Source: Erpobdella octoculata
Taxonomy: Eukaryota; Annelida; Clitellata; Hirudinida; Erpobdellidae
Direction of reading: 5' to 3'
Length of the DNA: 64,000 bases
Assembly (NCBI GenBank): GCA_963978895.1
Contig: OZ022245.1
Coordinates: 23,202,968 to 23,266,967 of the forward strand
Under the pieces are notes generated by a model, which was given only the letters and a program-made list of their open reading frames with translations, searched no databases and was not told where the DNA came from. A program made the position numbers and the translations under genes. Positions 21,908-45,366 of this stretch are shown here, piece after piece (positions within the stretch are counted from its first letter, which is position 1; every line of letters starts with the position of its first letter).

Positions 21908-24900
21908 CTAAAAAATGTCACTAACTTTAAGTATTTCAGCAACATTTGCATCTTCATCAAACCAGCATGTACATTTTATATTGTCAATGGTAAAGTAATA
22001 AAGCCTGTCTGAACACTTTTTGCGTCTATATGACGATCTTGGATCAGCTATCAATATTTGTGAAATGGCACTTTTCAATGACTCAGTTTCCGTCAGATAG
22101 ATGGGCCTCTTGTCGGGTTCTGCAAATCCATCATCGTCTTGGTGTTTGTCTTTATGTTTAAATCTTTCAAGATTTGAAAGCTGACATTCTGAAGTAGGTG
22201 TAAATCTCACTGAAAGTTTGCAACAAGTATTGGCTTCTTTTATCCATGAAGCCTCTTTGACGTGAACATTAAAAGTTGAAAGATCGAATTCATTTCTCGG
22301 ATGATCATCAATATTATCCGTTAAATTCAAACCTTCTACATTTTTTTCACAGACATTTTCTTTCTTAGATACATCAGCCTTGCAACAGATAACTGGCTTA
22401 TCAACAGCAAGCTCTGGTTCTGATGTAACTTTATTTCCTACGCAAATATGATTCTTGCTCGATTCATCCACACGATCGTGGCTTATATTGTCAGCCTGTA
22501 CACAAGGATCATCCACTGACAATATGGATGGTTTGGAAAAAAGTGGAACATCATAACCAGATATATAAGGTTTAATATCTAGTATTGGAGTACCACTAAT
22601 TATATCTGAGCCTGATATAAAAAGAGTGTTTCCTAAAATAAAAAAATTACAATAAAATTACATTACAAATAAAGAACCAAAATTTAAAATATTAGAAACA
22701 GATCATTTCAACTGGTTGTAAAAACAATAATACGTGTAATTAATTACAAGGATGGTAGAATTGGGGAATAACCGTCATGATTTTTAGACTCGATGAAAGG
22801 AAATAAACAGGCAAACTGTAATAAACGAGGTTTTTCCCAAATCTCTTATATATTAGGATTCTGCAGTTTTTCATTTAAATTTAAAGGAGATCTGTCTTTT
22901 AAAAAGACAATATTTTAAAATTTTTAAATATAATGTTTATATATTTATGTTTGATTGGTTGTTTTTTTTTTAAGTAAATTCTTTTTAGAAAATTTTCAAA
23001 TTTTAATAGAATTTCAGCTCGATCGGATGATGGTAAGTTGGTTAATTTTCACTTTCAAGGTATGCAAACATTTAAACAAGACCAGCAGTGCAGTTAATGT
23101 AAGGGATTTAAAAACCGAGCAACAAACTAAAGAGTAGCAACCACATAAAATACTGTGGTTTCCAGAAACTAAGCTACATCACATGCTAAACAAGTAAGCT
23201 GTAAAAAATAAGGTTTTTTTTATCACAAGTCCCTTATTTCAAGATTTGCCAGCTATTCATTTAGTGCAAATTTTTCTTTTAAAACGATATTTTTTAAAAT
23301 TTATATATCTAAACATTTATACAATTATGTTCGATTTGTTTTAAAAATAGAAGATTATTTTTAATTAAAAAATATTTCGTTTTTCAAAAATATTTCAAAC
23401 TTTAATAGAATACATTGTCATGAGGAGCATTTTTTTCACAGACATTTTCTTTCTTAGATACATCAGCCTTGCAACAGATAACTGGCTTATCAACAGCAAG
23501 CTCTGGTTCTGATGTAACTTTATTTCCTACGCAAATATGATTCTTGCTCGATTCATCCACACGATCGTGGCTTATATTGTCAGCCTGTACACAAGGATCA
23601 TCCACTGACAATATGGATGGTTTGGAAAAAAGTGGAACATCATAACCAGATATATAAGGTTTAATATCTAGTATTGGAGTACCACTAATTATATCTGAGC
23701 CTGATATAAAAAGAGTGTTTCCTAAAATAAAAAAATTACAATAAAATTACATTACAAATAAAGAACCAAAATTTAAAATATTAGAAACAGATCATTTCAA
23801 CTGGTTGTAAAAACAATAATACGTGTAATTAATTACAAGGATGGTAGAATTGGGGAATAACCGTCATGATTTTTAGACTCGATGAAAGGAAATAAACAGG
23901 CAAACTGTAATAAACGAGGTTTTTCCCAAATCTCTTATATATTAGGATTCTGCAGTTTTTCATTTAAATTTAAAGGAGATCTGTCTTTTAAAAAGACAAT
24001 ATTTTAAAATTTTTAAATATAATGTTTATATATTTATGTTTGATTGGTTGTTTTTTTTTTAAGTAAATTCTTTTTAGAAAATTTTCAAATTTTAATAGAA
24101 TTTCAGCTCGATCGGATGATGGTAAGTTGGTTAATTTTCACTTTCAAGGTATGCAAACATTTAAACAAGACCAGCAGTGCAGTTAATGTAAGGGATTTAA
24201 AAACCGAGCAACAAACTAAAGAGTAGCAACCACATAAAATACTGTGGTTTCCAGAAACTAAGCTACATCACATGCTAAACAAGTAAGCTGTAAAAAATAA
24301 GGTTTTTTTTATCACAAGTCCCTTATTTCAAGATTTGCCAGCTATTCATTTAGTGCAAATTTTTCTTTTAAAACGATATTTTTTAAAATTTATATATCTA
24401 AACATTTATACAATTATGTTCGATTTGTTTTAAAAATAGAAGATTATTTTTAATTAAAAAATATTTCGTTTTTCAAAAATATTTCAAACTTTAATAGAAT
24501 ACATTGTCATGAGGAGCAAGTCAATATTTCAATTTTCAGCTCGATTGCATTAGTTAAATTTCACTTTCAAGGTTTGCAAACATTCAAGCAATCAATACCA
24601 GCGGTGAAGTTAATATAAGGGATTTAAAAAAAAAGACTAATAACCATAGTAATCACTAACCTTCTATTCTCCACAGACGAACAAGGGTCAGGCCTATGGG
24701 GTTTGGTCTGTAAGGACTTCTTGTAGCAAACACTCCCATAGATTTACCGTCTAGTCTTGGGGGCTTCACTTTGGCTTTCACAAATTTATTGTTATTTTTA
24801 TGAAAGACAAACACGAGCCTAAAAAAATACAAATAAGCATGAGAGCATAATTTGTTACTAAATATTTTCATTTTCGATTTTAAATTATATAGATTTAATG

Positions 24901-25122
24901 TCCAAGATTTAGAAAAGAAGGACAGCAAATTAATCATACCAAATGTGAGAAAACTCCTGTAAGCCTTCCAGTGTGTGTTCTGGATTTGAAAACAGTTTTG
25001 GGTCAATAACCAATGTTGATGTTATTTCATTACAAATTCCACTTTGTCTCGGAGTTCCATTTTTATCCTTGTAAATAGACTCTATATAGCCCACAGGATT
25101 GAAATTGTAACTTTCAATTTGT
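21908..25122 (-). CDS. TRMO: tRNA N6-methyladenosine methyltransferase, TrmO/TRMO family (5' end not found)
   Basis: TrmO enzymes use S-adenosylmethionine to N6-methylate N6-threonylcarbamoyl-A37 in tRNA anticodon loops. Exons: 24940-25122, 24661-24818, 21908-22632 (354 codons plus TAA, frame exact). Family marks: NFNPVGYIESIYKDKNGTPR, EHTLEGLQEFSHIWLVFVFH, KAKVKPPRLDG, GVFATRSPYRPNPIGLT, SGTPILDIKPYI. The C-terminal domain has DPRSSYRRK, RLYYFTIDN and TCWFDEDANVAEIL. A variable acidic/polar stretch separates the catalytic and C-terminal parts. The first exon (about 30 residues) was not recognised. Odd: a perfect 1,089-bp tandem duplication places a second, incomplete copy of the last exon (23402-23721) upstream, between the splice donor and the intact exon. 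Splicing to that copy would give a protein ending early in CEKNAPHDNVFY, without the C-terminal domain. Confidence 0.88.
22339..24518. repeat. Perfect tandem duplication, 2 x 1,089 bp
   Basis: Copies are 22339-23427 and 23428-24516, with a 2-base (CA) overlap at the junction; no mismatch was seen by eye. Each holds 294 bp of the last TRMO exon with its 3' splice site plus intron sequence. Inside each unit are two older, diverged repeats of about 380 bp sharing TTTCAGCTCGAT and TTAATGTAAGGGATTTAAAA; a third relative lies at 24525-24630. Confidence 0.9.
23402..23721 (-). pseudogene. Duplicated, truncated copy of the TRMO last exon
   Basis: Starts at the same acceptor as the intact exon (offset exactly 1,089 bp). 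It encodes the same residues from NTLFISGSDIISGTPILDIK through VSKKENVCEKN, then runs into intron-derived sequence and a TAA at 23402. It would be the first acceptor met by the transcription and splicing machinery. Confidence 0.85.
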
Positions 25123-26268
25123 CTAAAATAAAAATACAGCAATTAAATCGAGTAAAACCTGGTGAGCCTACCATATTTTTTCAATTCCAGCACTAGTCAT
25201 TGTTACTGCTACTACAGAATAGCCTTTTTAAAACTCTATCAGTAAGTGTTCAAATTCAAGTATGGCAATTCATAGGTGGTAGAGATGTCATGTGCACAGT
25301 GTTAACTTTTACTTGTAACCTATAACTTGAATGTGCATTGGTAACAATAAGTAATATAGTATTCTTAACTTAAAAAACCTTTTTTCCTAATAGACCTAAA
25401 GAGTTAAAACTTAATTCAAAAAAAATATTTAGTTGTTTAACTATTACATATTTAAATTATAATAAGATATGATTTATCACAATACCTTTTTATGTGTTAA
25501 ATATAGAGTTCTCATGTACAATATCTAATTCTTCATTCTTATTATTAATTCTACAATATCTAAAAGCCCTAGCATATTTTCTCACTATAATACACATACA
25601 CTAATCAAGTGGTGGGGACATTCATCCATATCCACTCATCATTCACTCTGGCTACGCGCCTATCTGTCATACTTGCATTATGTCAGAAATTGACAAATCC
25701 GAAACGTCGGGATATACATTAAAAGCCATTATCACCAAATCGAAAGCAAATAATGAAAACTAATAAGGAAGTATTAAGTCTATATATGCCTAGAAAATAA
25801 AATTATTTTGTATTTGTTTATGTACATCTATGTCAGGTAGAGCTTTAAATTTGTGGGTGGAGTTTATGCTGGTAAAAACTTGTTTATGTTTGTTTGGGAC
25901 CATGACTTATTCGGTTTTACCACTATACTCTCAGTACTATACTACCTAAACTCCTAGACCTATAGTATAGGAAAACCTATACCATCTAACGTAGGCGGTC
26001 GCATAAAATAAACGTGCCCTAGTGCGCAAGGCCAGAACTTTGCGCCCTCGAAATTGCGCAGAGAATTGGATGGGGTTTACAGGGTTTACGGGAAAGTGTA
26101 TATCTCGCGAACTAATAAACGCCCAATAAAAATGATTACATGAAAATGCTTGTAAAAGATACCTTGAGTCAAACATCTATAAATAAAGAATATAGAACCG
26201 TTTATTTTCTTATAACTTTAATTCAAAGTCACTTGTTTATGCTTTTGTGTCTAGCTCCTTACCTATTT

Positions 26269-26305
26269 GTTCTATATATATAATAAAATTTTCCCTAAAG
26301 TTCGT

Positions 26306-26354
<49 letters not shown>

Positions 26355-26482
26355 GACCTAATTGCACCGTAGCAATAAATCGGGAAAGCGACCGGGATCG
26401 TAAGAGCGACCGGGATCGTGAGAACGACCGGGATCGTGAGAGCAAGGAAACGGGAGCGAGAAAAACAATAAAAAATTTTTGC

Positions 26483-26526
<44 letters not shown>

Positions 26527-26530
26527 TATT
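26269..26530 (+). mobile_element. Helitron-like element with TA arrays
   Basis: Starts TCTATATATATAATAAAATT, a Helitron 5' end, then a TA array (26307-26351). A threefold 18-bp purine-rich unit follows (GACCGGGATCGTGAGAGC at about 26388-26445), then AAACGGGAGCGAGAAAAACA and a second TA array (26486-26521). The purine-rich core is the family also found at 5000-5440, 60.4-61.1 kb and 63.4-63.8 kb. The 3' end is blurred by the TA array. Confidence 0.45.
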
Positions 26531-26689
26531 TAAGTTCAACAGGTTTCTTAAAAATAAAATTTTAACGTGTTAACGAGTAGCCACTTTGCATATTTGAATA
26601 TTTTGCATAATTTGCCACAGTGAGCTAGACTCGATTGTCCAATCGCAGCGTCTTTTTATGTTTCGGTTTCTCGGTTTCTTTGGTATACG

Positions 26690-27010
26690 GTCTGACGTTT
26701 TATTCGATAACTTTTTTATTTATTAACTTTGAGAAGCGAAAGTTATGTTGTTGGATTTGATATTGAATTATCTAAAAACAAGCGTCTCGGATATACCCAG
26801 GGCAGAAGTTTAAAACAAGATCGATTTTCTCAAAGTAGAGCCAAGGTTGATTTTATGCAATTTTCGGCGGAAAATCGTCGTTTTTCGCTTATAACTTTTT
26901 TATTTGTTGAACCGAAGACAATCCAAATATACCATTCGATTTCATTTTTTATACCCCATCCAACAATGTATAGCACAGCCCCAGGGCAAGCAATTTTTTT
27001 TTTTAATTAG
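26690..27010 (+). repeat. Dispersed repeat, copy A
   Basis: Shares long blocks with 59420-59745: GACGTTTTATTCGATAACTT, GAATTATCTAAAAACAAGCG, CCCAGGGCAG and CCCCATCCAA. The matching sequence at 59.1 kb ends in a Helitron 3' terminus, so this is probably Helitron-derived. Confidence 0.65.
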
Positions 27011-27089
27011 CATTGCCAGCCTCGAGGCTAACTTCACACACGTCGCGCTCGCTAACGCCATCCGAAATGACAAAAAATGTGGTAGGATT

Positions 27090-27280
27090 GCATACCCCTT
27101 TCGTTCAGGTTCCAATATCTTGGTAACAGCTTTATTGGCATCCTGAGCCAAACTTTGTTTAAATCTCTCCAATTTTTTATTAAAATCATTTTTTAAAGAT
27201 TGTTGAGATTGTCTAATATTCCTCAACTCATTTCGTACGACAGCTACATTATCTTGTAAACATTTCACACTTCTATCCAT
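27090..27280 (-). CDS. Possible coiled-coil exon of unknown gene
   Basis: An ATG at 27280 opens a minus-strand frame with a heptad-like pattern: MDRSVKCLQDNVAVVRNELR, RQSQQSLKNDFNKKLERFKQ, and so on to ILEPERKG, where a usable donor (GG|GTATGC) occurs. The frame continues into dispersed-repeat sequence, so the later residues are not trusted. I do not recognise the protein; it could also be an ORF1-like transposon remnant. Confidence 0.25.
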
Positions 27281-27989
27281 TTTTAAAACAAAAAAATGAA
27301 AGTGATGTACTTCAGAGACTGGTTATTTGCTTTTTTTTGAAAAGCTTATAAGAAATTTTTTTCAAGTATTTTTAGTTTTTAAATTTATAAATGTTATTTT
27401 TTTACAAAAATATGATAAAAGAAATGTTATTTTTTCCCAGCCATTAACAAGGATATAAATATGGTCTCAATAATTTTCGACACCACCTGAAAACTTAAAA
27501 ACTCTACATATGAAAAACTATTTGTAAAAAATCACTCATTTAAAAAAATCGTTAAATAAGCGTATGGATGTATGTTGTGCCCAAATAACGTCACAACGTC
27601 ACCCATAGTTACATCTATGACGTAAAATTAAACAATCCTTTTTTATATGATGTGGTAATGTAGACGTCTTTGTTTATAAACATTTGAGAGTCAAAGCTTC
27701 GTGTTATCTCTCACATTTTATAAGAAATATTGATGGTTTTTATTAAATCACTTCAAAGATTTGGCAAGTAACAAAGCGCTCATAGATATTTTTAACTTAT
27801 TCACTAGGAGTAAGTCTGAGTCTTACTACTCAAACAATAACTACTTTACTCTTAATAAATAACATAACAAAGTTAAAATTTAATAATGTAAAACAAATTA
27901 ACAACTTTGAAAACTCATATTTAAAAATAAATTTTATTCAAAAGAATAAAACTTGTGACACCTTCATCTGGCGTGTAGCAATCTCGCTA

Positions 27990-28330
27990 CATTATAAGCA
28001 AGCTGAAATCTTACATTTATGGTTGCGTGTGTCCCGGTTGACACGTCCTGTATCGATCGCTGCGTATGCCGGCAGATCTGCGGGGAGTGTGTCCCACGTA
28101 GGATGACACAACACACCACATCAGCTTCCGATGCCGTCCCAGACGCTGCACGGAGGTCCACAGAGGACATAGGACGAGGACGTTCCTACATTGCAACATC
28201 TACACACTAGTAGGGTCTGTAAGGCTAGGGCGCCCCATCCCGTATCCAACCGCTGAGATGCAAAATATGTCCACGCAACCAGCATGGCGCCGCCAGTGTA
28301 GCGGCTCGCCCTGCTTTTTGAATTAAATGA
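27990..28330. repeat. G+C-rich block, probably an old repeat
   Basis: Stands out against the A+T-rich background (GTCCCGGTTGACACGTCCTG, TGCCGGCAGATCTGCGGGGA). Short frames on both strands have no clear motif; the minus frame ending THATINVRFQLAYNVARLL vaguely recalls a transposon tail. Unassigned. Confidence 0.3.
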
Positions 28331-28499
28331 AATTTTTTTTATATGAAACGTAAGAGTTAACAGTCTTACACATTTAATATTAGCTGAGTTGTACCTGATA
28401 TGTTCATCTCAATGGCTTCACCAAGGTTAACATTAACCCTTGTTTATCAGTAGAATGAGCAGATAATGGAGCGCAGCCAGCGCTTGATTTTCATGCTAA

Positions 28500-28582
28500 A
28501 TCGGGGATTAACGGACCTCGGGATTTATGAACCTCGGGATTAACGGACTTCGGAATTTAACAACCTCGGGATTAACGATATA
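28500..28582 (+). repeat. 16-bp minisatellite (CCTCGGGATTAACGGA)
   Basis: Five imperfect copies in a row of a 16-bp unit. The unit resembles pogo/Tigger terminal-repeat sequence, an impression only. Confidence 0.65.
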
Positions 28583-28802
28583 CAATCGTCTGTACTTACT
28601 ACTTTTCACTTGGTCTTAAACGTCTTGTTCTTGGAAAGAAGTCATGACTTCGAACTTTGTCGTGCAAAAAAATCTCGACTACAATCTCTGATTGAATGAA
28701 GAGAAACCGCAGCCTGGTTCTGATTAAATATACTACTGTAGTATAATAACTCAAAGCAGTCTCGCATTGTATTTCAAGATAGTTTAATATGGTTTAGCCG
28801 TA

Positions 28803-28884
28803 GCAGTCGTGGCCGAGTGGTTAAGGCGATAGACTAGAAATCTATTGGGCTCTGCCCGCACAGGTTCAAATCCTGTCGACTGCG
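28803..28884 (+). tRNA. tRNA-Ser (anticodon AGA)
   Basis: An 82-base class II tRNA. Acceptor GCAGTCG pairs with CGACTGC, followed by discriminator G. The A-box region is TGGCCGAGTGG, the anticodon loop CTAGAAA has AGA at 28836-28838, and a long variable arm (TTGGGCTCTGCCCGCA) is typical of tRNA-Ser. The B box GGTTCAAATCC is intact. A T run follows at once (GTTTTG), the RNA polymerase III terminator. No intron. It looks functional and, being complete, is unlikely to be a SINE. Confidence 0.96.
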
Positions 28885-30189
28885 TTTTGATTTTCGAAAT
28901 TTGTTTGATATTCCAACACAGCTCTACGCTTAATCTTGATAAATTCAATAAACTTTATCATAAAATTATTGACCATTTCGGAAGAAAAGTGTAGTACTTT
29001 TTTAAAATTTCTAAGATCATCGACTAATTTTCGAAGAAAAGACAGTAATAATAGTCATGTGATGGACTGAGCCGTCGACTTGACTGATCTCTGGTCACAA
29101 AGAGTTCAGTGTGCGGTGTGCGCGAGGATGTGCGTATAGTCATAGTCCACCTATCCTGGATCCACACAGACACCCACACAATATAATATTCCATTAAATA
29201 ATAGTCATATAACTTAACAGTAAATAACCCCACTAATGTCTTGGGGCACCCATGCTATAGCCCCGACCAACAGTCAATTAAAGGCCCAAAAAGCTAATTA
29301 AAAAAAATAAAGACCCCAAAACCGTCACATCGTTTTATGATAGTTCGATGTGCACTTTTGTAGATGAAATTGCTTTATTTCTCTACTCGTGCCATACATT
29401 ATGCACTGGTTTATTAAAATTTTAAACATTTAGGCATACTAATTTCATACATAACTCAACTTGATCAAATTACACCATTTTAATCTTCTCAATTATATAT
29501 TGTATATAATAATATTTAACTATAAAGACTTATTTGATCCTTAGCTTCATTCCAGTTAAACAAGCGATTGTAACACTCAACTCATTCATAATGAAGTTTC
29601 AAACTGAAAATTTAGTATAATTCGCTTATTAACATATGAAGTCCTACTTAATCACTAATCACTAAAAATTTATGAAACACATATTCTTTTAATGAACTCC
29701 ATAACAATTACTTTGAGGATTTTATCAAACGAGTAATTTTCGCACACTTTCAATTTTCACACAGATTCACATTTTAAATAGAAATATAGAATCCTATTAA
29801 ATCAAACTTAGAAATGGGGTCAAACAAGGATAAAAAAGTGTATTAATTGTCATGAAAAATAAAAATAATTTCACAAACGTATTTGTCATGAAGATTATCC
29901 TAAACAACAGTTAGATAGAAACAGTGCAAGTGTGTAGCTCTGAAAACTACATCAGTATAATAAGTTTCAAATACAGTAACTGACATGAGTTAAGCAAACT
30001 CTAGATAGATTCAAAGATTAAGATTATGAGAACCATATATTGGGGCAGTTGTGTGGCCAGATACTACTGGTTGAATATGACATTTATATTTTAAATTGAA
30101 CTCATAAAAAATCAAAAAAAAAATTTAATAATAAAAAAGGATTATTGAAAGAAACTCGGCTGCACAAGAATGAAATTCCCATAATTGTT
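28885..30189. other. Spacer between tRNA-Ser and pyruvate kinase
   Basis: A+T-rich, includes the 3' flank of pyruvate kinase. No repeats or coding that I can support. Confidence 0.4.
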
Positions 30190-33208
<3,019 letters not shown>

Positions 33209-33745
33209 TCTTCTGAGTCAAACTTTTGAAAATCTCCTTCGGCGGCCACACTGTTCTGTTAGTTAAAATACAGAACTTCGCAGGATGGGAAAAAACAAGA
33301 TCCCCTCTCTACTTATCTCACCAATAATGTGGCCTTTTTCTGGATGTGCAGCTTTAGTACCTAGGTATGGTGCTAAGGTTTCATGCAGCACAGCGCGAGG
33401 TATTTAATATTCATAAGCCTCCAAGAACTTTTCAATGTCAAACGATAGCAGGTGTTTATATTTGTAAGACATGAAAGATGTGTTTTATCATAAAAAAATT
33501 AGTTTTAAAACTCGTATTTTTGCTATTGTGAAAGCAGTCAATAAGTTTCTTATTTTATGAAGTTGATCAATTCCTGTTAACTAGGAAATATAAAGACCTC
33601 AATTCATCATCGTGCTGTAGAATGGTCATTAATAAACGTTCTTTGATGAGTGGGAAAATTTGGATCAGCTGTTACAAAACTTAAACGTCTGGGTTTGATT
33701 AAACGATTATACTATAATTAAAAGACGTTATAATTGATCAATGAA

Positions 33746-34064
33746 CGGTGGCGTAGCGAGGGTATATGGCGCCCGGGGGAAAGGTATAAAAAATTCGCCC
33801 CCCCATCTTCCACTGTCATCTCAATTGGACGACCAAAACCGAAGAAACCGAAGGCGCCCGAACCATATCCTGGGCTCACCCCCTCCCTGAGAAAGTTTTG
33901 GAAATCACTTGTGTGAAAGAATGCAAAATACAATTTGTTAATTTTACATGTTCAAAAATGACTAAACTTTAGTGAAATTATTGTCTTTCCTTTTGCTTTT
34001 TGGCGTCCGCAAAGCCTGGCGCCCGGGGCAGATGCCCCTCCATACCCCCTTCGCTACGCCACTG
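33746..34064. mobile_element. hAT-type MITE
   Basis: A 319-bp element with inverted ends: CGGTGGCGTAGCGAGGG at 33746, and the complement of CAGTGGCGTAGCGAAGGG at the right end. Inner G+C-rich blocks GGCGCCCGGGG are also paired. Flanking 8-mers TCAATGAA and TAAATGAA (7 of 8 identical) fit a hAT target duplication. No coding. Confidence 0.7.
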
Positions 34065-34072
34065 TAAATGAA

Positions 34073-34485
34073 CTACTAGATATCAGAGGAGAGCGGCTAT
34101 TATATGCTCATGAGAGGATACTTTTTGAACTTCAATTGTCCTGCACTAATGCCATGTTCAGACCAACGGACAAGAGGTCATTCCTGGAAACTTGTCACAT
34201 GCATAAATCACATGGATTGTCAAAAACATTTTTTTCCAAGAGAGTGGTAAGATATTGGAACAATCTTCCAGAAGACGTGGTTGAAGCTCCCACTTTAGCT
34301 ACTTTCAAGGCTCTGATGGATGATTTTTTCGATCAAAAGAAATATGCGTTTTAGTGGATTTTGTACTCTTATCCATTTATTTTTTGCCTTACGTACTTTT
34401 CATTAATTTTGAAATTGCCGTTTTCAGTTGCTGGCGAGGGGCCATTTGCCCGTGCCAAGAATTGTAATAAAAAAAACACAAGCTA
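34073..34485 (+). mobile_element. 5'-truncated CR1/L2-like LINE fragment
   Basis: Encodes only the C-terminal tail of the RT protein (SKTFFSKRVVRYWNNLPEDV, then VEAPTLATFKALMDDFF). It is followed by a 3' UTR ending GGCGAGGGGCCATTTGCCCG and AATAAAAAAAAC, the same 3' phrase as the LINE at 7455-11400. It begins right after the MITE and ends 60 bp before the TCAA array. Confidence 0.75.
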
Positions 34486-34544
34486 TGGCTGTAGCCTCAG
34501 CAGAAAATACTGGTCAAAATCAGTTCACAAAAACATGCATTGGC

Positions 34545-35279
<735 letters not shown>

Positions 35280-35749
35280 CTTGACTTTCCATTTGTGTCC
35301 CCATTCAATAAACGAGATAGCAAGGTAGACATCTAATTCTTTCCACAAAAACAGCTCAGTTCAACACTCAGCAGTTCACTTACCTGTAGTCGTCAAATGA
35401 GAACCAGCTCAGGGTGATCATGTGGAGAAGCATATTTTAATGGAAAACGTTAGATGATTCGAACGTGTAGGCTTCATGTGTGACTCCAAAATCGCTTTTA
35501 GCGCATCTGAAGCTTTGCTACTAGCGATTAGAAACTACCTAGTAGCCCATGGAAAACTTCAACATTTTACGATTTATTCCATGTATTCATAATTGCAGAA
35601 ATGTTATCGTTATTTTTAAATAATCTTCGACTAAGCAATGATTTTTATTTTAGAAAGCTGTTTTTTCATCAAAAACACCAAATTGATGATGTGAAACACA
35701 TTTATATACAACTTAGTTGAACTTGCACCGCTATAGCTGTCTTAGCTGC

Positions 35750-35990
35750 ATGGGCATAGCGATGGAGACAAAAGGGGGCAGCCGCCCGGGGGCTTGCGGC
35801 TAGGGGGCGCATTATCAGTAGAGGCAAAGGAGTGGATTTTTGAAACGTTTTGGGAAAAGTACCTACGACTACCGCCTTCCCCGGTCATCAACTATTTTTG
35901 GAGGAAAAGTTGACAGATGGGATTTTCTAGGCGCCGCATTTCTTAGACTTTGCCCCGGGCGCCAAAACCCCCTAGCATCCTTAGATGCAC
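35750..35990. repeat. G+C-rich MITE-like block
   Basis: Contains GGCATAGCGATGGAGACAAA, GGCAGCCGCCCGGGGGC and, inverted, CTTTGCCCCGGGCGCC. This is the same word style as the hAT MITE at 33746, but the ends are decayed and no target duplication is visible. Confidence 0.4.
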
Positions 35991-36408
35991 TGATTTTTAG
36001 CTCGACAGCTTCAACGATTGACTGCTCTCGAAGCTTCCCAAAACAATATTATAATCTTGTTATAAATTGTTAACGATACCTCTTTTGCTTCGTATTTACC
36101 TACGCCGATAATTGTTACAATTCACACTGGCCGGTGCATCATAAAACGTTTTCAGCGCATGCGTTCATAACAACGAATATTGTAACCTGTTCGAAATGTT
36201 TATTCATGACGTCCAAGTAATTTTTTAGTTTTTTTTAATGAAATATACTTGGTGCTAGATCATCTTTAACAGGAAAAAAAATAAATTCGGTCAAAACGAT
36301 AGAAAAATAACTATAGACTACTCTCTTTTAGAAAATATGAACGACACTTGTTTTAAACCAAAGTTGTAAGGAATAACAAGCTGATAAAAATAGAAACAAA
36401 AAATTAAA

Positions 36409-44539
<8,131 letters not shown>

Positions 44540-44819
44540 CTGCATACATAAGGAGAAACTAGTAGCTATTTATTTTTGCAAAGCCATGATAAAAATAGAA
44601 ATAAACGAGAGATTGATGTTTGACGCACTCCGAGAACATCGCTTGTGTTTTTACATAAATTGAAAGCAAAGGCGCACATTCGATTGGGCGGGAGTATTTT
44701 AAGACAATAAACGTGTGCATTATTAAAATTTTAATTGTTTATAAATTAAAGAAACACTGTTTGTATGAAAAATGCAGAAAAAGAACAAGTAAAGGGAAAA
44801 ACGAGTTTTTCAACACAAA

Positions 44820-45366
44820 CTAGCTGGTTTACTCGGCTTCGCTCGGATTTTTTTAAGATTCTTATTATGCTGTTCTTTCTTTTTGATAAGATTTCTTTGA
44901 CAAACTGACAAACAGATGGTTTAAAAAAAATTTATAATTTAATTATAAATTTTTATTTGTATTTTTATTTTGGAGAAAATAAAATTTATTTTCCATTAAA
45001 ACCGCTGACCTAAGCTTTTTTTTCTAAAAAACACCAACAGATTAACAAATGTTTTTCAAACTTGCACCAAATTTCAATAAAATCTTTTTGGCGGTTTACG
45101 TTTGATGCCATAACATACAAACATACATACATACAAACATACATACATACATACACACACACATACATACATACATACATACATACATACATACATACAT
45201 ACATACATACATACATACATACATACATACATACATACATACATACATACATACATACATACATACATACATACATACATACATACATACATACATACAT
45301 ACATACATACATACATACATACATACATACATACATACATACAAACATTCAATTTTATATATACGA
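44820..45366 (-). mobile_element. Small non-autonomous Helitron with TACA array
   Basis: On the minus strand it starts TCGTATATATAAAATTGAAT at 45366, runs through a tetranucleotide array, and ends with a hairpin-like CCGAGCGAAGCCGAGTAAAC and CAGCTAG|T at 44820, a typical Helitron 3' terminus inserted before T. About 547 bp, with no Rep/helicase. Confidence 0.7.
45117..45345 (+). repeat. TACA tetranucleotide array inside the Helitron
   Basis: About 55 copies with a few CAAA and CACACA variants near its left end; the right part (45162-45340) is uninterrupted. It lies about 20 bp inside the Helitron 5' terminus. Confidence 0.95.

Larger units (their letters stand above)
25123..28802. other. Intergenic spacer with repeats
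   Basis: Contains a Helitron-like insertion (26269-26520), a dispersed repeat (26690-27010), a possible coiled-coil exon (27090-27280), a G+C-rich block (27990-28330) and a 16-bp minisatellite (28500-28582). The TRMO first exon should lie here but was not recognised. Confidence 0.5.
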
